Shown here in pieces: positions 8,767-16,889 of a DNA stretch of 55,130 nt; within the stretch, counting starts at the first letter, position 1; each line of letters starts with the position of its first letter. Position numbers and translations under genes: made by a program. The notes beneath the pieces were generated by a model. The model ran no database searches. It was given only the letters and a program-made list of their open reading frames with translations, and was not told the DNA's origin. The stretch spans positions 1 through 55,130 of the forward strand of contig CADCTC010000122.1 of NCBI GenBank assembly GCA_902805635.1, in the 5' to 3' direction. The stretch comes from an uncultured Chloroflexota bacterium. GTDB lineage: Bacteria; Chloroflexota; UBA11872; UBA12225.

Positions 8767-8792
8767 GTCATGCTGAGCGCAGCGAAGCATCC
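8767..8792. repeat. Short dispersed repeat, TCATGCTGAGCG...GAAGCATCC type
   Basis: The stretch reads GTCATGCTGAGCGCAGCGAA followed by GCATCC. It sits between the GT9 gene and coaX and resembles the element at 3005-3029 in its CTGAGC...CGAAG core. The word is familiar as a scattered extragenic repeat in several bacterial phyla; that comparison is from memory. Confidence 0.5.
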
Positions 8793-8837
8793 GTGCTCCC
8801 TTCATCCGCCGCCGCGCGGCCGAACCGCGCAATATAC

Positions 8838-10007
8838 CTAGCGGCTGCGCTTTGCCGTCGCCGTCGTCAGCTGCTGCATCGCCGCCGCTGCCGCCTGGTC
8901 CACCGTCACTCCCTCGATGCACGTGCAGTCCGGGCACGCCTCAAGCGGCCCCGGCTTGAATGCCCTGGTCTGTGAGCACGCCTGCTCGTCCACCAGCGCT
9001 GCCCCCGCGGCGCGGTACGGCCCGTTGATCGCGGGGCTGGTCGGCCCAAAGATCCCAACCACCGGCGTGCCCACCGATACCGCCAGGTGTAGCGGCAGCG
9101 AGTCGTTCCCGACGTAGAGCTGTACCCGCTTGAGCAGCGCCGCAAGCTGCCCGATCGTGGTCTGCCCCACCAGGTCAATTGAAGGGTGCTTCATCGCCAG
9201 TCGCATCTGCCGCGCCACCGGCGCGTCGGCGCCGTGACCCACTACCACCACCTTCGCGTCGTGCTCCGTTACCAGCCGGTCCGCCAGCGCTGCGAAGCGC
9301 GTCGCCGGCCACCGCTTGGACGGCATCGTCATGCCGGGGTTGCTCGCCCCGCCGGGATGGACGATCACGACCGGCGCGTCGCTGGTCAGGTCCCACTCCT
9401 GCATCAGCCGGCCGGCGTAGCGTAAGTGGTCCGCGGACGGCACGAACTCCAACCGGGGCTCCTCCACCGGCACCCCCAGCGCCCGCACCACGTCCAGCAT
9501 CAGGTCCACCTCGTGGACCGGCCGGTCCCACGGCACGCGCACCGTCAGCGCAAAGCCCCGTCCACCGCTGTCGATCCCCGCCCGGTGCGGGATCGACGCC
9601 AGCCACGGCGCCACCGCCACCTTTGGCGACCGGTCCAGCACCACCGCCAGGTCGAACCCTTCCCGCTTCAGCTGGCGGCTGAACCCCCACACGTCCTTCC
9701 AGCCGTAGCGGCCCGGCGTGCCGAAGCTGCCGGCGTCGAGCACGCGATCCACGTGCGGCACCCCCGCCGCCAGCTCGGTAAACCACTTCCCCACCGCCAG
9801 CGTGATCTCCGCTTTCGGAAATCCGCGGCGCAGCTGCGCCAGCGCCGCTGATGCGAACAGGATGTCCCCGTGCGCCGCCGGCTTGATCACCACCAGCCGC
9901 CGTACGCTACTCGGCTCGGGCACGGCCCGCCGCGGAAACACAGCGCCTAACACTCGTCCGGCGGCGCCGACGAGGAACGACCGTGGTCCGCGCGCCGGGG
10001 TAGTCAT
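8838..10007 (-). CDS. Glycosyltransferase family 9 (heptosyltransferase-like)
   Basis: This 389-residue GT9 protein has KPAAHGDILFASAALAQLR near residue 40, VHPGGASNPGMTMPSKRW near residue 215, and YVGNDSLPLHLAVSVGTP near residue 300. It is shorter than the two GT9 proteins at 3052-5786 and lacks their inserted palindrome. It probably acts on the same surface glycan. The C-terminal region is cysteine-containing (CPDCTCIEG), recalling the cysteine pairs in its paralogues. The ATG at 10007 is preceded by a good promoter that leaves about nine untranslated bases. coaX and coaBC follow in the same direction. Confidence 0.87.
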   Translation of the reverse strand: MTTPARGPRSFLVGAAGRVLGAVFPRRAVPEPSSVRRLVVIKPAAHGDILFASAALAQLRRGFPKAEITLAVGKWFTELAAGVPHVDRVLDAGSFGTPGRYGWKDVWGFSRQLKREGFDLAVVLDRSPKVAVAPWLASIPHRAGIDSGGRGFALTVRVPWDRPVHEVDLMLDVVRALGVPVEEPRLEFVPSADHLRYAGRLMQEWDLTSDAPVVIVHPGGASNPGMTMPSKRWPATRFAALADRLVTEHDAKVVVVGHGADAPVARQMRLAMKHPSIDLVGQTTIGQLAALLKRVQLYVGNDSLPLHLAVSVGTPVVGIFGPTSPAINGPYRAAGAALVDEQACSQTRAFKPGPLEACPDCTCIEGVTVDQAAAAAMQQLTTATAKRSR

Positions 10008-10022
10008 TGCGCCGCCATCCCA

Positions 10023-10051
10023 ACTATATGGCCACTCTTGCACCCCGTCAA
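10023..10051 (-). promoter_or_regulatory. Promoter of the GT9-coaX-coaBC unit
   Basis: On the minus strand TTGACG (10046-10051) and TATAGT (10023-10028) are separated by 17 bases, close to the housekeeping sigma consensus. The start codon lies 15 bases after the -10 box, so the leader is very short and carries no clear ribosome-binding site. Confidence 0.75.
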
Positions 10052-10351
10052 CGCGCTTCCGTCTTTCGTCGTTATGTCTGCCCCAGCGAGAGACTCAGCG
10101 GTCCCCACCATGCCGCTTTGCCTTGCCGCAAACGTCTTTACTAGTGAGGGTGAACGGTTCCCTGCGTCGCGCTCGGTCTTCGTGATCCCACCTCACACTA
10201 CGTGACCGTGTTGGAGCGACAACAAAGGGCAACAAATCCAGCGCTGCCGGTGCTCTCTCACACGCTAGCTTGTGCGAGGGATCACAAATAGTCACAAAGG
10301 ATCACAAGTCTGCGTCCTCTGCCCGGGCTCAGGCCAGTTCGGCCGTACCAG
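10052..10351. other. Non-coding region between the GT9 and trp promoters
   Basis: No reading frame here has coding character. The left part (10052-10250) shows nothing I can name. The right part carries a near-palindrome CTCACACGCTAGCTTGTGCGAG (10255-10276) with a GCTAGC centre, followed by the three direct repeats at 10280-10309. Confidence 0.6.
10280..10309. repeat. Three direct repeats at 10-base period, GATCACAA type
   Basis: GATCACAAAT, AGTCACAAAG and GATCACAAGT follow each other with an exact ten-base period, one helical turn. They end 42 bases before the -35 box of the trp promoter. This arrangement is typical of cooperative binding by a regulator along one DNA face, but no candidate protein is known. 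Confidence 0.5.
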
Positions 10352-10380
10352 TTGACATCTGGCTGGTTCCCTGCCACAAT
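10352..10380 (+). promoter_or_regulatory. Promoter of the trp operon
   Basis: TTGACA (10352-10357) and CACAAT (10375-10380) are 17 bases apart, a strong housekeeping-type promoter. Transcription would start near 10387 and read first through the T-box leader. Confidence 0.85.
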
Positions 10381-10386
10381 CTTTCC

Positions 10387-10768
10387 CGTCTGCGCCACAC
10401 GGCGCGCACTTCACAACTGAACAGCACATCGGCAACGAACAGGACTAGTACGTCCGGACGCCAAGTCGTCAGAGAGCCCCGCGGCGGTGTGAGCGGAGCG
10501 GCGAAGCGCGGACCGAATGGACCTGGGAGCTGTGACCCGAACGGCCTAACCGGCCAAGTAGGCGATCCGGGATCTGCCCCCGTTATCAAGGCAGCGGGTA
10601 TAAGCCTCCACCGTCGTTTGGACTACAAACGACTACACGAATTCAAGGCCGTACCCGACTGAGCGGAGTGTTTGCGTTCGCGGCTGTAGCTGGAAGCGTG
10701 TAACGCTCAAGCGGGGTGGCACCGCGGGAGTCTTTTGACCTCTCGTCCCTGGGGACGAGGGGTTTTTT
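10387..10768 (+). promoter_or_regulatory. T-box leader with tryptophan specificity
   Basis: This RNA binds uncharged tRNA-Trp and prevents termination. The conserved T-box GGGTGGCACCGCGG is at 10714-10727. Its TGGC bulge (10717-10720) would pair with an NCCA tail whose discriminator base is G, as in tRNA-Trp. The AGAGAG motif of stem I is near 10470. A TGG within GAATGGACC at 10518-10520 fits the specifier codon position, since the specifier usually follows GAA and precedes a purine. The terminator hairpin (10739-10762, CCTCTCGTCCC / GGGACGAGGGG) is followed by six T. Stem II and the exact stem I boundaries were not folded. Confidence 0.93.
10739..10768 (+). terminator. Rho-independent terminator of the trp T-box
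   Basis: The hairpin CTCTCGTCCC-TG-GGGACGAGGG is followed by GGTTTTTTG. It competes with the antiterminator formed by the T-box sequence at 10714-10727. Confidence 0.9.
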
Positions 10769-10880
10769 GTTGCCCGCGACCCGGCGTACCAGCCACTCCG
10801 GTCATACGGGTTGGTCTGGCGCCGACGCGGACTGCTGAGTGCCCCCAGTTGCAGACAGCAGGCACGCGGAAGGCACCACC

Positions 10881-12635
10881 ATGGTTACGACAGTCAGTCC
10901 TCCCCACGCGCCGGGCGCATCGCGCAGCATCGGCACACCAGGCGTCGGTGGGAGCGCCTACCCTACACTGGAGAACGCCCGCGCACTGGCGGCCCAGGGC
11001 AACCTGATCCCCGTCTATCGCGAGGTCCTGGCGGACATGGAGACCCCCGTCTCCGTCTACCGCAAGATTGCACGCGGCCCCTACTCCTTCTTGTTAGAGA
11101 GCGTCGAAGGTGGCGAGCGGCTGGCCCGCTATTCCTTCATCGGCACCGAGCCGCGCCTCGTAGCCACCCTGCACGACCACCGCGCCGTCGTCCGCACCAC
11201 CTCCACCCGCGAGGGCGACGCTGCGGACAGCGAGACTCGCGAGTCGCGGTTCGAAGACCCGCTGGACTTCATTCGCGACCTCCTCGCGCCATACAAGCCC
11301 GTCCTCCTGCCCGACATGCCCCGCTTCCAGGGCGGCGCGGTCGGCTACCTCGCCTACGAGTGCGTCCGCTACTTCGAAGAGCTGCCCACCCCCGAGCGCG
11401 ACGACCTCAAGCTGCCCGACGCCGTGCTGATGCTAGCCGACACGCTGGTTGTCTTCGACCACGTCAAGCACCGCATGCGCGTCCTCTCTCACGCCGACCT
11501 GCACGCCCACGGCGGCGACGTCGATGCCGCCTACCACGCCGCTGTTGCCCGCGTGGACGCCATCCTCGTCCGCCTGCACGCCGCGGTTCCGCCTGCGGGT
11601 GCCGTCCTCTGCGGCACGGCCGTCGCGAACGGCCGCGCTCAGCGCTCGGCGTCGAGCACGCAGCACTCATTCCCCTCCTCCCTGCCGGGTGTCACCTCCA
11701 CGCTCACCAAGGACATCTATGAGTCGGCCGTTGGCCACGCCAAGGAATACGTCGGCGATGGCGACATCATCCAGGTCGTTCCCAGCCAGCGCCTCTCGCG
11801 CCCGCTGAACGCCAGTCCGTTTTCGGCCTACCGCGCGCTGCGCGCCGTGAACCCCTCCCCGTACATGTACTTCCTGGAGCTAGACGACATCCACGTCGTT
11901 GGTGCCTCCCCTGAGATGCTCGTCCAGGTCGAGGACGGCACCGTCCGCACCCGGCCTATCGCCGGCACCCGACCGCGCGGCAAGAGCGAGCGCGAGGAGG
12001 CCGAGCTCGCCGCCGAGCTGCTCGCCGACGAGAAGGAGCGCGCCGAGCACATCATGCTCGTCGACCTGGGCCGCAACGATGTCGGCCGCGTCGCGCGTCC
12101 CGGCACCGTCCGCGTCACCACGCTGATGGACGTGGAGAAGTATTCCCACGTCATGCACATCGTCTCCCAGGTAGAGGGGCAGCTCAAGGACGGTTGCGAC
12201 GCCTACGACGCGCTGCGCTCCTGCTTCCCCGCCGGCACCGTCTCCGGCGCCCCTAAGATCCGAGCCATGGAGATCATCGCCGAGATCGAGCCCTGCAAGC
12301 GCGGCCTCTACGCCGGCGCCGTCGGGTACTTCTCTTACTCCGGCAACCTGGACACCGCCATCGCCATCCGCACCATGGTCATCAAGGACGGCATCGCCCA
12401 CGTTCAGGCCGGTGGTGGCGTCGTCTTCGACTCCGTCCCTGCCACCGAGTACCAGGAGACCCTCAACAAAGCCGCCGCCCTCTTGAGGGCGCTGGATGTG
12501 GCGGAGGAGGTGGAGGCAGCCGAAGGGGGTCCGGGGATTGCACCCCCGGCCGGGGCGCGGGGCGGAGCCCCGCAAGAAAATTCATTCCCCTCTCCCAGAG
12601 GGAGAGGGGTTAGGGGAGAGGGAAACCTTCAATGA
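10881..12635 (+). CDS. trpE: Anthranilate synthase component I
   Basis: TrpE converts chorismate to anthranilate with ammonia supplied by TrpG. The 584-residue protein has the N-terminal lobe with YRKIARGPYSFLLESVEGGE (Trp-binding region near LLES) and the catalytic core with RPIAGTRPRG, VDLGRNDVGRVA, FPAGTVSGAPKIRAM and VQAGGGVVFDSVP. ATG at 10881 follows GGAAGG at seven bases. Two oddities are visible. An Ala/Ser/Gln-rich linker (about residues 250-275) resembles a CTCAGC-type repeat read in frame. The last 40 residues after the normal end are encoded by stacked dispersed palindromes (12525-12622). trpG overlaps as ATGA. Confidence 0.96.
   Translation: MVTTVSPPHAPGASRSIGTPGVGGSAYPTLENARALAAQGNLIPVYREVLADMETPVSVYRKIARGPYSFLLESVEGGERLARYSFIGTEPRLVATLHDHRAVVRTTSTREGDAADSETRESRFEDPLDFIRDLLAPYKPVLLPDMPRFQGGAVGYLAYECVRYFEELPTPERDDLKLPDAVLMLADTLVVFDHVKHRMRVLSHADLHAHGGDVDAAYHAAVARVDAILVRLHAAVPPAGAVLCGTAVANGRAQRSASSTQHSFPSSLPGVTSTLTKDIYESAVGHAKEYVGDGDIIQVVPSQRLSRPLNASPFSAYRALRAVNPSPYMYFLELDDIHVVGASPEMLVQVEDGTVRTRPIAGTRPRGKSEREEAELAAELLADEKERAEHIMLVDLGRNDVGRVARPGTVRVTTLMDVEKYSHVMHIVSQVEGQLKDGCDAYDALRSCFPAGTVSGAPKIRAMEIIAEIEPCKRGLYAGAVGYFSYSGNLDTAIAIRTMVIKDGIAHVQAGGGVVFDSVPATEYQETLNKAAALLRALDVAEEVEAAEGGPGIAPPAGARGGAPQENSFPSPRGRGVRGEGNLQ
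12525..12622. repeat. Stacked palindromic elements at the 3' end of trpE
   Basis: Two different units follow each other. The first has GGGGGTCCGGGG with CACCCCCGGCC (12525-12551) and GGGGCGCGGGGCGGAGCCCC (12552-12571). The second is CCCCTCTCCC-AGA-GGGAGAGGGG (12587-12609) with the tail TTAGGGGAGAGGG. All are translated as the C-terminal tail of TrpE, and the tail ends just before the trpG start. Confidence 0.75.
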
Positions 12636-13219
12636 TTGTCATGATCGACAACTACGATTCCTTCACCTACAACCTCGTCCAGTACCTGGGCGAGCTTGGT
12701 GAAGAAGTCGAGGTCTACCGCAACGACAAAATCACTGTCTCACAGGTTGCCGCGCGCAACCCGGAGGCCATCGTCGTCTCACCCGGCCCGTGCACCCCGC
12801 GCGAGGCCGGCATCTCGATGGACGTGATCCGCGAGCTCGGCCCCGGCATTCCCACCCTAGGCATCTGCCTCGGCCACCAGTGCCTCGGTGAAGCGTTCGG
12901 CGGCGTCGTCCGCCGTGCCCCGGAGATCATGCACGGCAAGACCTCCCTCATCTACCACGACGGTAAGGGTGTCTTCGCCGGTCTGCCCGCTCCCTTTGAG
13001 GCCATCCGCTACCACTCGCTGATCGTGGAGCGCGAGACCCTGCCCAAGGAGCTGGAACCTACCGCCCAGACCTCTACGGGTCTCATCATGGGCCTGCGCC
13101 ATCGCCAGCACCCCATTGAGGGGATCCAGTTCCACCCCGAATCGATCAAGACCGAGGTCGGCAAAGACCTGCTCAGGAATTTCCTCCAGCAGGCGCGCGA
13201 AGCAAGAGGGAGCAACTAG
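12632..13219 (+). CDS. trpG: Anthranilate synthase component II (glutamine amidotransferase)
   Basis: This 195-residue class I amidotransferase hydrolyses glutamine and passes ammonia to TrpE. It begins MIDNYDSFTYNLVQYLGELG, has SPGPCTPREAGIS, the nucleophile in GICLGHQCLGEAFGG, and the histidine-glutamate pair in QFHPESI. The ATG at 12632 overlaps the trpE stop (ATGA). A second ATG three codons later is possible. The same subunit might also serve 4-amino-4-deoxychorismate synthase, but no pabB is present. Confidence 0.96.
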   Translation: MIVMIDNYDSFTYNLVQYLGELGEEVEVYRNDKITVSQVAARNPEAIVVSPGPCTPREAGISMDVIRELGPGIPTLGICLGHQCLGEAFGGVVRRAPEIMHGKTSLIYHDGKGVFAGLPAPFEAIRYHSLIVERETLPKELEPTAQTSTGLIMGLRHRQHPIEGIQFHPESIKTEVGKDLLRNFLQQAREARGSN

Positions 13220-13220
13220 C

Positions 13221-14249
13221 GTGATCGTCGAAGCAATCGCCCGGCTCGTCGAGGGCGAGTCGCTCTCTCGCGACGAAGCCGCCGCGTCCATGGACGACAT
13301 CATGGAGGACCGCGCCACCCCGGCCCAGTTTGGCGCCTTCGTCACCGCGCTCCGCATCAAAGGCGAGACCCCCGTAGAGATCGCCGGTATGGCCGAGGTG
13401 ATGCGCCGCAAGGCCGTGCGCGTTCCCACCGACCTGCCGGTGGTCGACACCTGCGGCACCGGGGGCGACGGCTCAGGCACCTTCAACATCTCCACCGCCG
13501 CCGCCTTCGTCGTCGCCGCCGCCGGCCAGCCCGTCGCCAAGCACGGCAACCGCAGCATGACCAGCCAGTGCGGCAGCGCCGACGTGCTGGAGGCGCTCGG
13601 CGCCAACATCTCGCTCGGCCCCGACGCCGTCGCGCGCTGCATCGAGGAGACCGGCTTCGGCTTCATGTTCGCCCAGGCCTACCACCCCGCTATGAAGTTC
13701 GCCGCCCCACTGCGCCGTGAGATCGGCATCCGCACCGTCTTCAACATCCTGGGCCCGCTGAGCAACCCCGCCGGCGCCCGCCGGCAAGTGCTCGGCGCCC
13801 CTAGCCAGCCGGCTCAGGCCCGCCTCGCCGAGGCGCTCGGCCTGCTCGGCAGCGAGCGCGCCCTCGTCGTTCACGGCAGTGACGGCATGGACGAGGTCAG
13901 CGTCACCGGACCCAGCTATGTCTTGGACGTGAATCGCGGAGCCGTCTCCGAATCCGTCATCCGCCCCGAGCAGTTCGGCATCGCCATCGCCCCCGCCGCT
14001 GCGCTCAAGGGCGGCACCGCAGCCGAAAACGCCGAGATCGTGCGCGGCGTCCTCGGTGGGCAGAACGGCGCGCCGGAGTCGGGCGCCCGCCGCGACATCG
14101 TCGCGCTCAACGCCGGCGCCGCCCTCGTCGCCGCCGGTGTCGCCCCGGACATGCAGACCGGCGTCGCCCGCGCGCTCGAGATTCTCCAGTCCGGTCAGGC
14201 CCTCGCCCGCCTCGACCAGTTCGTCAAGACCAGCCAGGCCCTTGCCTGA
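13221..14249 (+). CDS. trpD: Anthranilate phosphoribosyltransferase
   Basis: TrpD transfers the phosphoribosyl group to anthranilate. The 342-residue protein has the family motifs DTCGTGGDGSGTFNIST near residue 75 (PRPP binding), KHGNRSMTSQCGSADVLEALG near residue 105, and RTVFNILGPLSNPA near residue 165. The GTG at 13221 follows GAGGGAG at a good distance and comes one base after the trpG stop. Longer in-frame starts would lie inside trpG. Gene order and spacing show it is part of the trp transcript. Confidence 0.96.
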   Translation: MIVEAIARLVEGESLSRDEAAASMDDIMEDRATPAQFGAFVTALRIKGETPVEIAGMAEVMRRKAVRVPTDLPVVDTCGTGGDGSGTFNISTAAAFVVAAAGQPVAKHGNRSMTSQCGSADVLEALGANISLGPDAVARCIEETGFGFMFAQAYHPAMKFAAPLRREIGIRTVFNILGPLSNPAGARRQVLGAPSQPAQARLAEALGLLGSERALVVHGSDGMDEVSVTGPSYVLDVNRGAVSESVIRPEQFGIAIAPAAALKGGTAAENAEIVRGVLGGQNGAPESGARRDIVALNAGAALVAAGVAPDMQTGVARALEILQSGQALARLDQFVKTSQALA

Positions 14250-14279
14250 GAGCCTGGCCCTCAGTCCTCAGAGCTCACT

Positions 14280-15134
14280 ATGACCATTCTCGACGACATC
14301 CTCCAGCACAAGCGCACCGAGGTCGCGGCCGCCCAGCGGCGCACTGCGCTGGGTGAGCTCGAAGCCGCTGCACGGTCGCAGCCACCCGCCCGCGGCTTCG
14401 CCGCCGCGCTTCGAGCCTCGGCCGGCGCCGCCGCTCCGCGCTTGATCGCCGAGATCAAGAAGGTCTCGCCCGCCAAGGGCGCCCTTAACACCGGCATGGA
14501 CGTGCGCGCCATGGCCACGCTGTACGAGGCCGCTGGCGCTTCCGCCATCTCCGTCCTCACCGACGAGCGTTTCTTCGCCGGGTCGCTCGACGACCTGCGT
14601 GCGGTCCGCGCCACCGTCTCCATTCCGGTGCTGCGGAAGGACTTCGTCATCAGCCCCTATCAGCTGGTCGAGGCCCGCGCCGCCGGCGCCGACGCCGCCC
14701 TGCTCATCGTCGACGGTCTCGCCTCTCCACTCGCCGATCCCACTGACTTTGACCGGCAAGTCGAGCCGGGCGAGCCCGACCTGGGGGTCGCCTACACGCG
14801 CCTGCGCGAGCTACTTGCTTACGCCCGCGAGATCGGCCTCGATTGCCTGGTCGAAACCCACGACGAAGCCGAGCTTGACGTGGCGATCGAAGCGCAGGCC
14901 GAAGTCATCGGCCTCAACAACCGCAACCTGCGCACCTTCGAGACCACCCTGGCGGTCACCGAACGCCTCGCCGGCCGAGTCACTAAGCTCGCCACGCTCG
15001 TCAGCGAGAGCGGCATCTACACCGCCGAAGACGTGCGCCGCGTCCGCGCCGCCGGCGCCCACGCCATCCTGGTCGGCTCCTCCATCGTCAGCGCTGAGGA
15101 CCCCGCCGCCAAGATCCGGGAGCTCATCGGATGA
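14280..15134 (+). CDS. trpC: Indole-3-glycerol phosphate synthase
   Basis: TrpC closes the indole ring by decarboxylation and ring closure of carboxyphenylamino-deoxyribulose phosphate. The 284-residue TIM barrel begins ILDDILQHKRTEVAAAQRR and has AEIKKVSPAKGAL near residue 58, VLRKDFVISPYQLVEARAAG near residue 118, GLNNRNLRTF near residue 210 and SESGIYTAEDV near residue 240. A 14-residue insert-like stretch after IVDGLASPL is slightly longer than usual. The 30-base gap after trpD contains CTCAGTCCTCAGAGCTCA, a repeat-like sequence. trpF overlaps as ATGA. Confidence 0.96.
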   Translation: MTILDDILQHKRTEVAAAQRRTALGELEAAARSQPPARGFAAALRASAGAAAPRLIAEIKKVSPAKGALNTGMDVRAMATLYEAAGASAISVLTDERFFAGSLDDLRAVRATVSIPVLRKDFVISPYQLVEARAAGADAALLIVDGLASPLADPTDFDRQVEPGEPDLGVAYTRLRELLAYAREIGLDCLVETHDEAELDVAIEAQAEVIGLNNRNLRTFETTLAVTERLAGRVTKLATLVSESGIYTAEDVRRVRAAGAHAILVGSSIVSAEDPAAKIRELIG

Positions 15135-15838
15135 CTTCGGGTCCAACCCAGCCGCTGCGCGTGAAGATCTGCGGCATCCGCTCCATCGATGTCGCGTTAG
15201 CCGCCGCCCAAGCCGGCGCCGACCTCCTCGGCTTCAACTTCGCCCCCATCAGCAAGCGGCGCATCGACGTTGCCGTCGCCCGCGAAGCGATCCTGACGCT
15301 CCGCTCCGCTGAGTCCCCCCTCCCCCCTCGCGGGAGAGAGGGGGCGCCACGCACCGCCGGCATCTTCGTCAACCAACCCATTACCGAAGTCGCCCGCATC
15401 GCCCGTGAAGTGCAGCTGGATTACGTTCAGCTGAGCGGGGACGAGGACGCCGCCTACTGCCGGACCATCCACCTGGAGACTGGCCTCCCTGTCATCGCCG
15501 CGGTGCGCCTGACCCAGGATGGCGAAGCGGCCCGCATCTCTGCCTTACGCCAAGCCGCCGAGCTGCTGCTGACCGACGCCGCCGGATCGTGGGGCGGCAG
15601 CGGTCAGACCTGGCGATGGCAGGAGGCCGCCGGACTGGCAGCCGAGTTCCCCGTGCTGCTCGCCGGCGGCCTCAACCCCGACAACGTCGCGGACGCCGCC
15701 GCCGCTGTGCGTCCCTGGGGCGTCGACGTTGCATCCGGTGTCGAGACTGACGGCACAACCGACCCTGACAAGGTGCGCGCTTTCATCGCGAGCGCCAAGA
15801 GCACCACCAAAGGCAATACCAATGGTCACCACCGCTGA
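15131..15838 (+). CDS. trpF: Phosphoribosylanthranilate isomerase with in-frame palindrome insert
   Basis: TrpF isomerises phosphoribosylanthranilate, the step between TrpD and TrpC. The 235-residue protein has VKICGIRS at the start, GADLLGFNFAPISKRRI, VQLSGDE near residue 100 and LLAGGLNPDNVADA near residue 175. It is longer than typical members because residues about 59-73 (AESPLPPRGREGAPR) come from the palindromic element at 15314-15345, inserted between helix 2 and the strand starting TAGIFVNQP. The insert keeps the frame. Its ATG overlaps the trpC stop. The last 17 bases overlap the trpS start. Confidence 0.94.
   Translation: MTSGPTQPLRVKICGIRSIDVALAAAQAGADLLGFNFAPISKRRIDVAVAREAILTLRSAESPLPPRGREGAPRTAGIFVNQPITEVARIAREVQLDYVQLSGDEDAAYCRTIHLETGLPVIAAVRLTQDGEAARISALRQAAELLLTDAAGSWGGSGQTWRWQEAAGLAAEFPVLLAGGLNPDNVADAAAAVRPWGVDVASGVETDGTTDPDKVRAFIASAKSTTKGNTNGHHR
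15314..15345. repeat. Palindromic element inside trpF
   Basis: CCCCCCTCGCGGGAGAGAGG and its flanks make a CCCCTC...GAGGGG inverted repeat of the family seen at 3679, 5814, 12587 and 19602. It is translated in frame within trpF. Confidence 0.72.
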
Positions 15839-16889
15839 ACCGCCGTCCACTACCACCGCCGCCACACAGCCGCCGCCGGCCGGGCAGAAACCCACCCGGC
15901 CGCGCGTCCTCTCCGGGGTCAAGCCAAGCGGCAGCCCCCACCTCGGCAACTACCTGGGGGCCATCAAGCGCTGGGTTGACGCCCAGGACCAGTACGACAA
16001 CTTCTTCTGCGTCGTGGACCTGCACGCCATCACAGAGGACCAGGACCCGGCCAACATGGCGCGCCTCACCCGCGAGGTAGCCGGCCTCTACTTCGCCGCC
16101 GGGCTCGATCCCAAGAAGTCGACCGTCTTCGTCCAGAGCCACGTCCCGGCTCACGCCGAGCTTGGCTGGCTGCTGAATTGCGTCACGCCCATGGGCTGGC
16201 TCGAGCGCATGACCCAGTACAAGGACAAAGCCGCCAAGCAGGGCGACAACCGAGAGCGCATCTCCGTCGGCCTTTTTGACTACCCCGTGCTGATGGCCGC
16301 CGACATCCTGCTCTATCAGGCGCATTACGTCCCCGTCGGCGATGACCAGCGCCAGCACGTCGAGCTCACACGTGACGTGGCCGAGCGCTTCAACCGGCTG
16401 TTCGGGCCCACGTTCGTGGTGCCTGAGGCGCTCATCGGCGAGAGCGGCGCCCGCATCATGGGCCTGTCCGACCCCACCAAGAAGATGAGCAAGAGCGAAG
16501 ACCTGCCCGGACAGTCGATCGGCATCTTCGACGATCCCAGCGACATCCGGAAGGCCATCATGCGTGCCACTACCGACAGCCAACGCGACATCGTGTTCGA
16601 CGAGTCACGCCCCGGCATCTACAACCTGCTCACCATCTTCGAGGTGCTCTCCGGCGAGTCGCGCCCGGCCATCGAGGCGCGCTTCGAGGACAAGGGCTAC
16701 GGCGATTTCAAGAAAGCGCTGGCCGAGCTCGTGCTCGATAGCCTCGCCCCCATCCAGGCCCGCTACAAGCAGCTGATGACATCCGGTGAGCTGGAACACC
16801 TACTGCGCGAGGGAGCCGAGCGGGCTGCCCCGGTTGCCAACGAGACTCTGCGCCACGTCAAGAACGCCCTAGGATTCCTTGTTTCATGA
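15822..16889 (+). CDS. trpS: Tryptophanyl-tRNA synthetase
   Basis: TrpS charges tRNA-Trp. The 355-residue class I synthetase has the HIGH-type motif in [20 protein letters not shown] (about residues 31-50) and KKMSKSED near residue 224. The first 25 residues are a Pro/Thr-rich extension before the fold. The ATG at 15822 overlaps the trpF end by 17 bases in another frame, and trpB overlaps its stop as ATGA. Being inside the operon puts this gene under the Trp T-box, so low charging of tRNA-Trp would raise both Trp synthesis and charging capacity. Confidence 0.95.
   Translation: MVTTAEPPSTTTAATQPPPAGQKPTRPRVLSGVKPSGSPHLGNYLGAIKRWVDAQDQYDNFFCVVDLHAITEDQDPANMARLTREVAGLYFAAGLDPKKSTVFVQSHVPAHAELGWLLNCVTPMGWLERMTQYKDKAAKQGDNRERISVGLFDYPVLMAADILLYQAHYVPVGDDQRQHVELTRDVAERFNRLFGPTFVVPEALIGESGARIMGLSDPTKKMSKSEDLPGQSIGIFDDPSDIRKAIMRATTDSQRDIVFDESRPGIYNLLTIFEVLSGESRPAIEARFEDKGYGDFKKALAELVLDSLAPIQARYKQLMTSGELEHLLREGAERAAPVANETLRHVKNALGFLVS

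Noticed and set aside
10095-10295. A 66-codon frame in the gap before the trp operon
   Set aside because: It has no start signal, no domain pattern and crosses the operator-like repeats.
12857-13666. A 269-codon minus-strand frame opposite trpG and trpD
   Set aside because: Both trp genes are complete and coupled; the opposite frame is a composition artefact.
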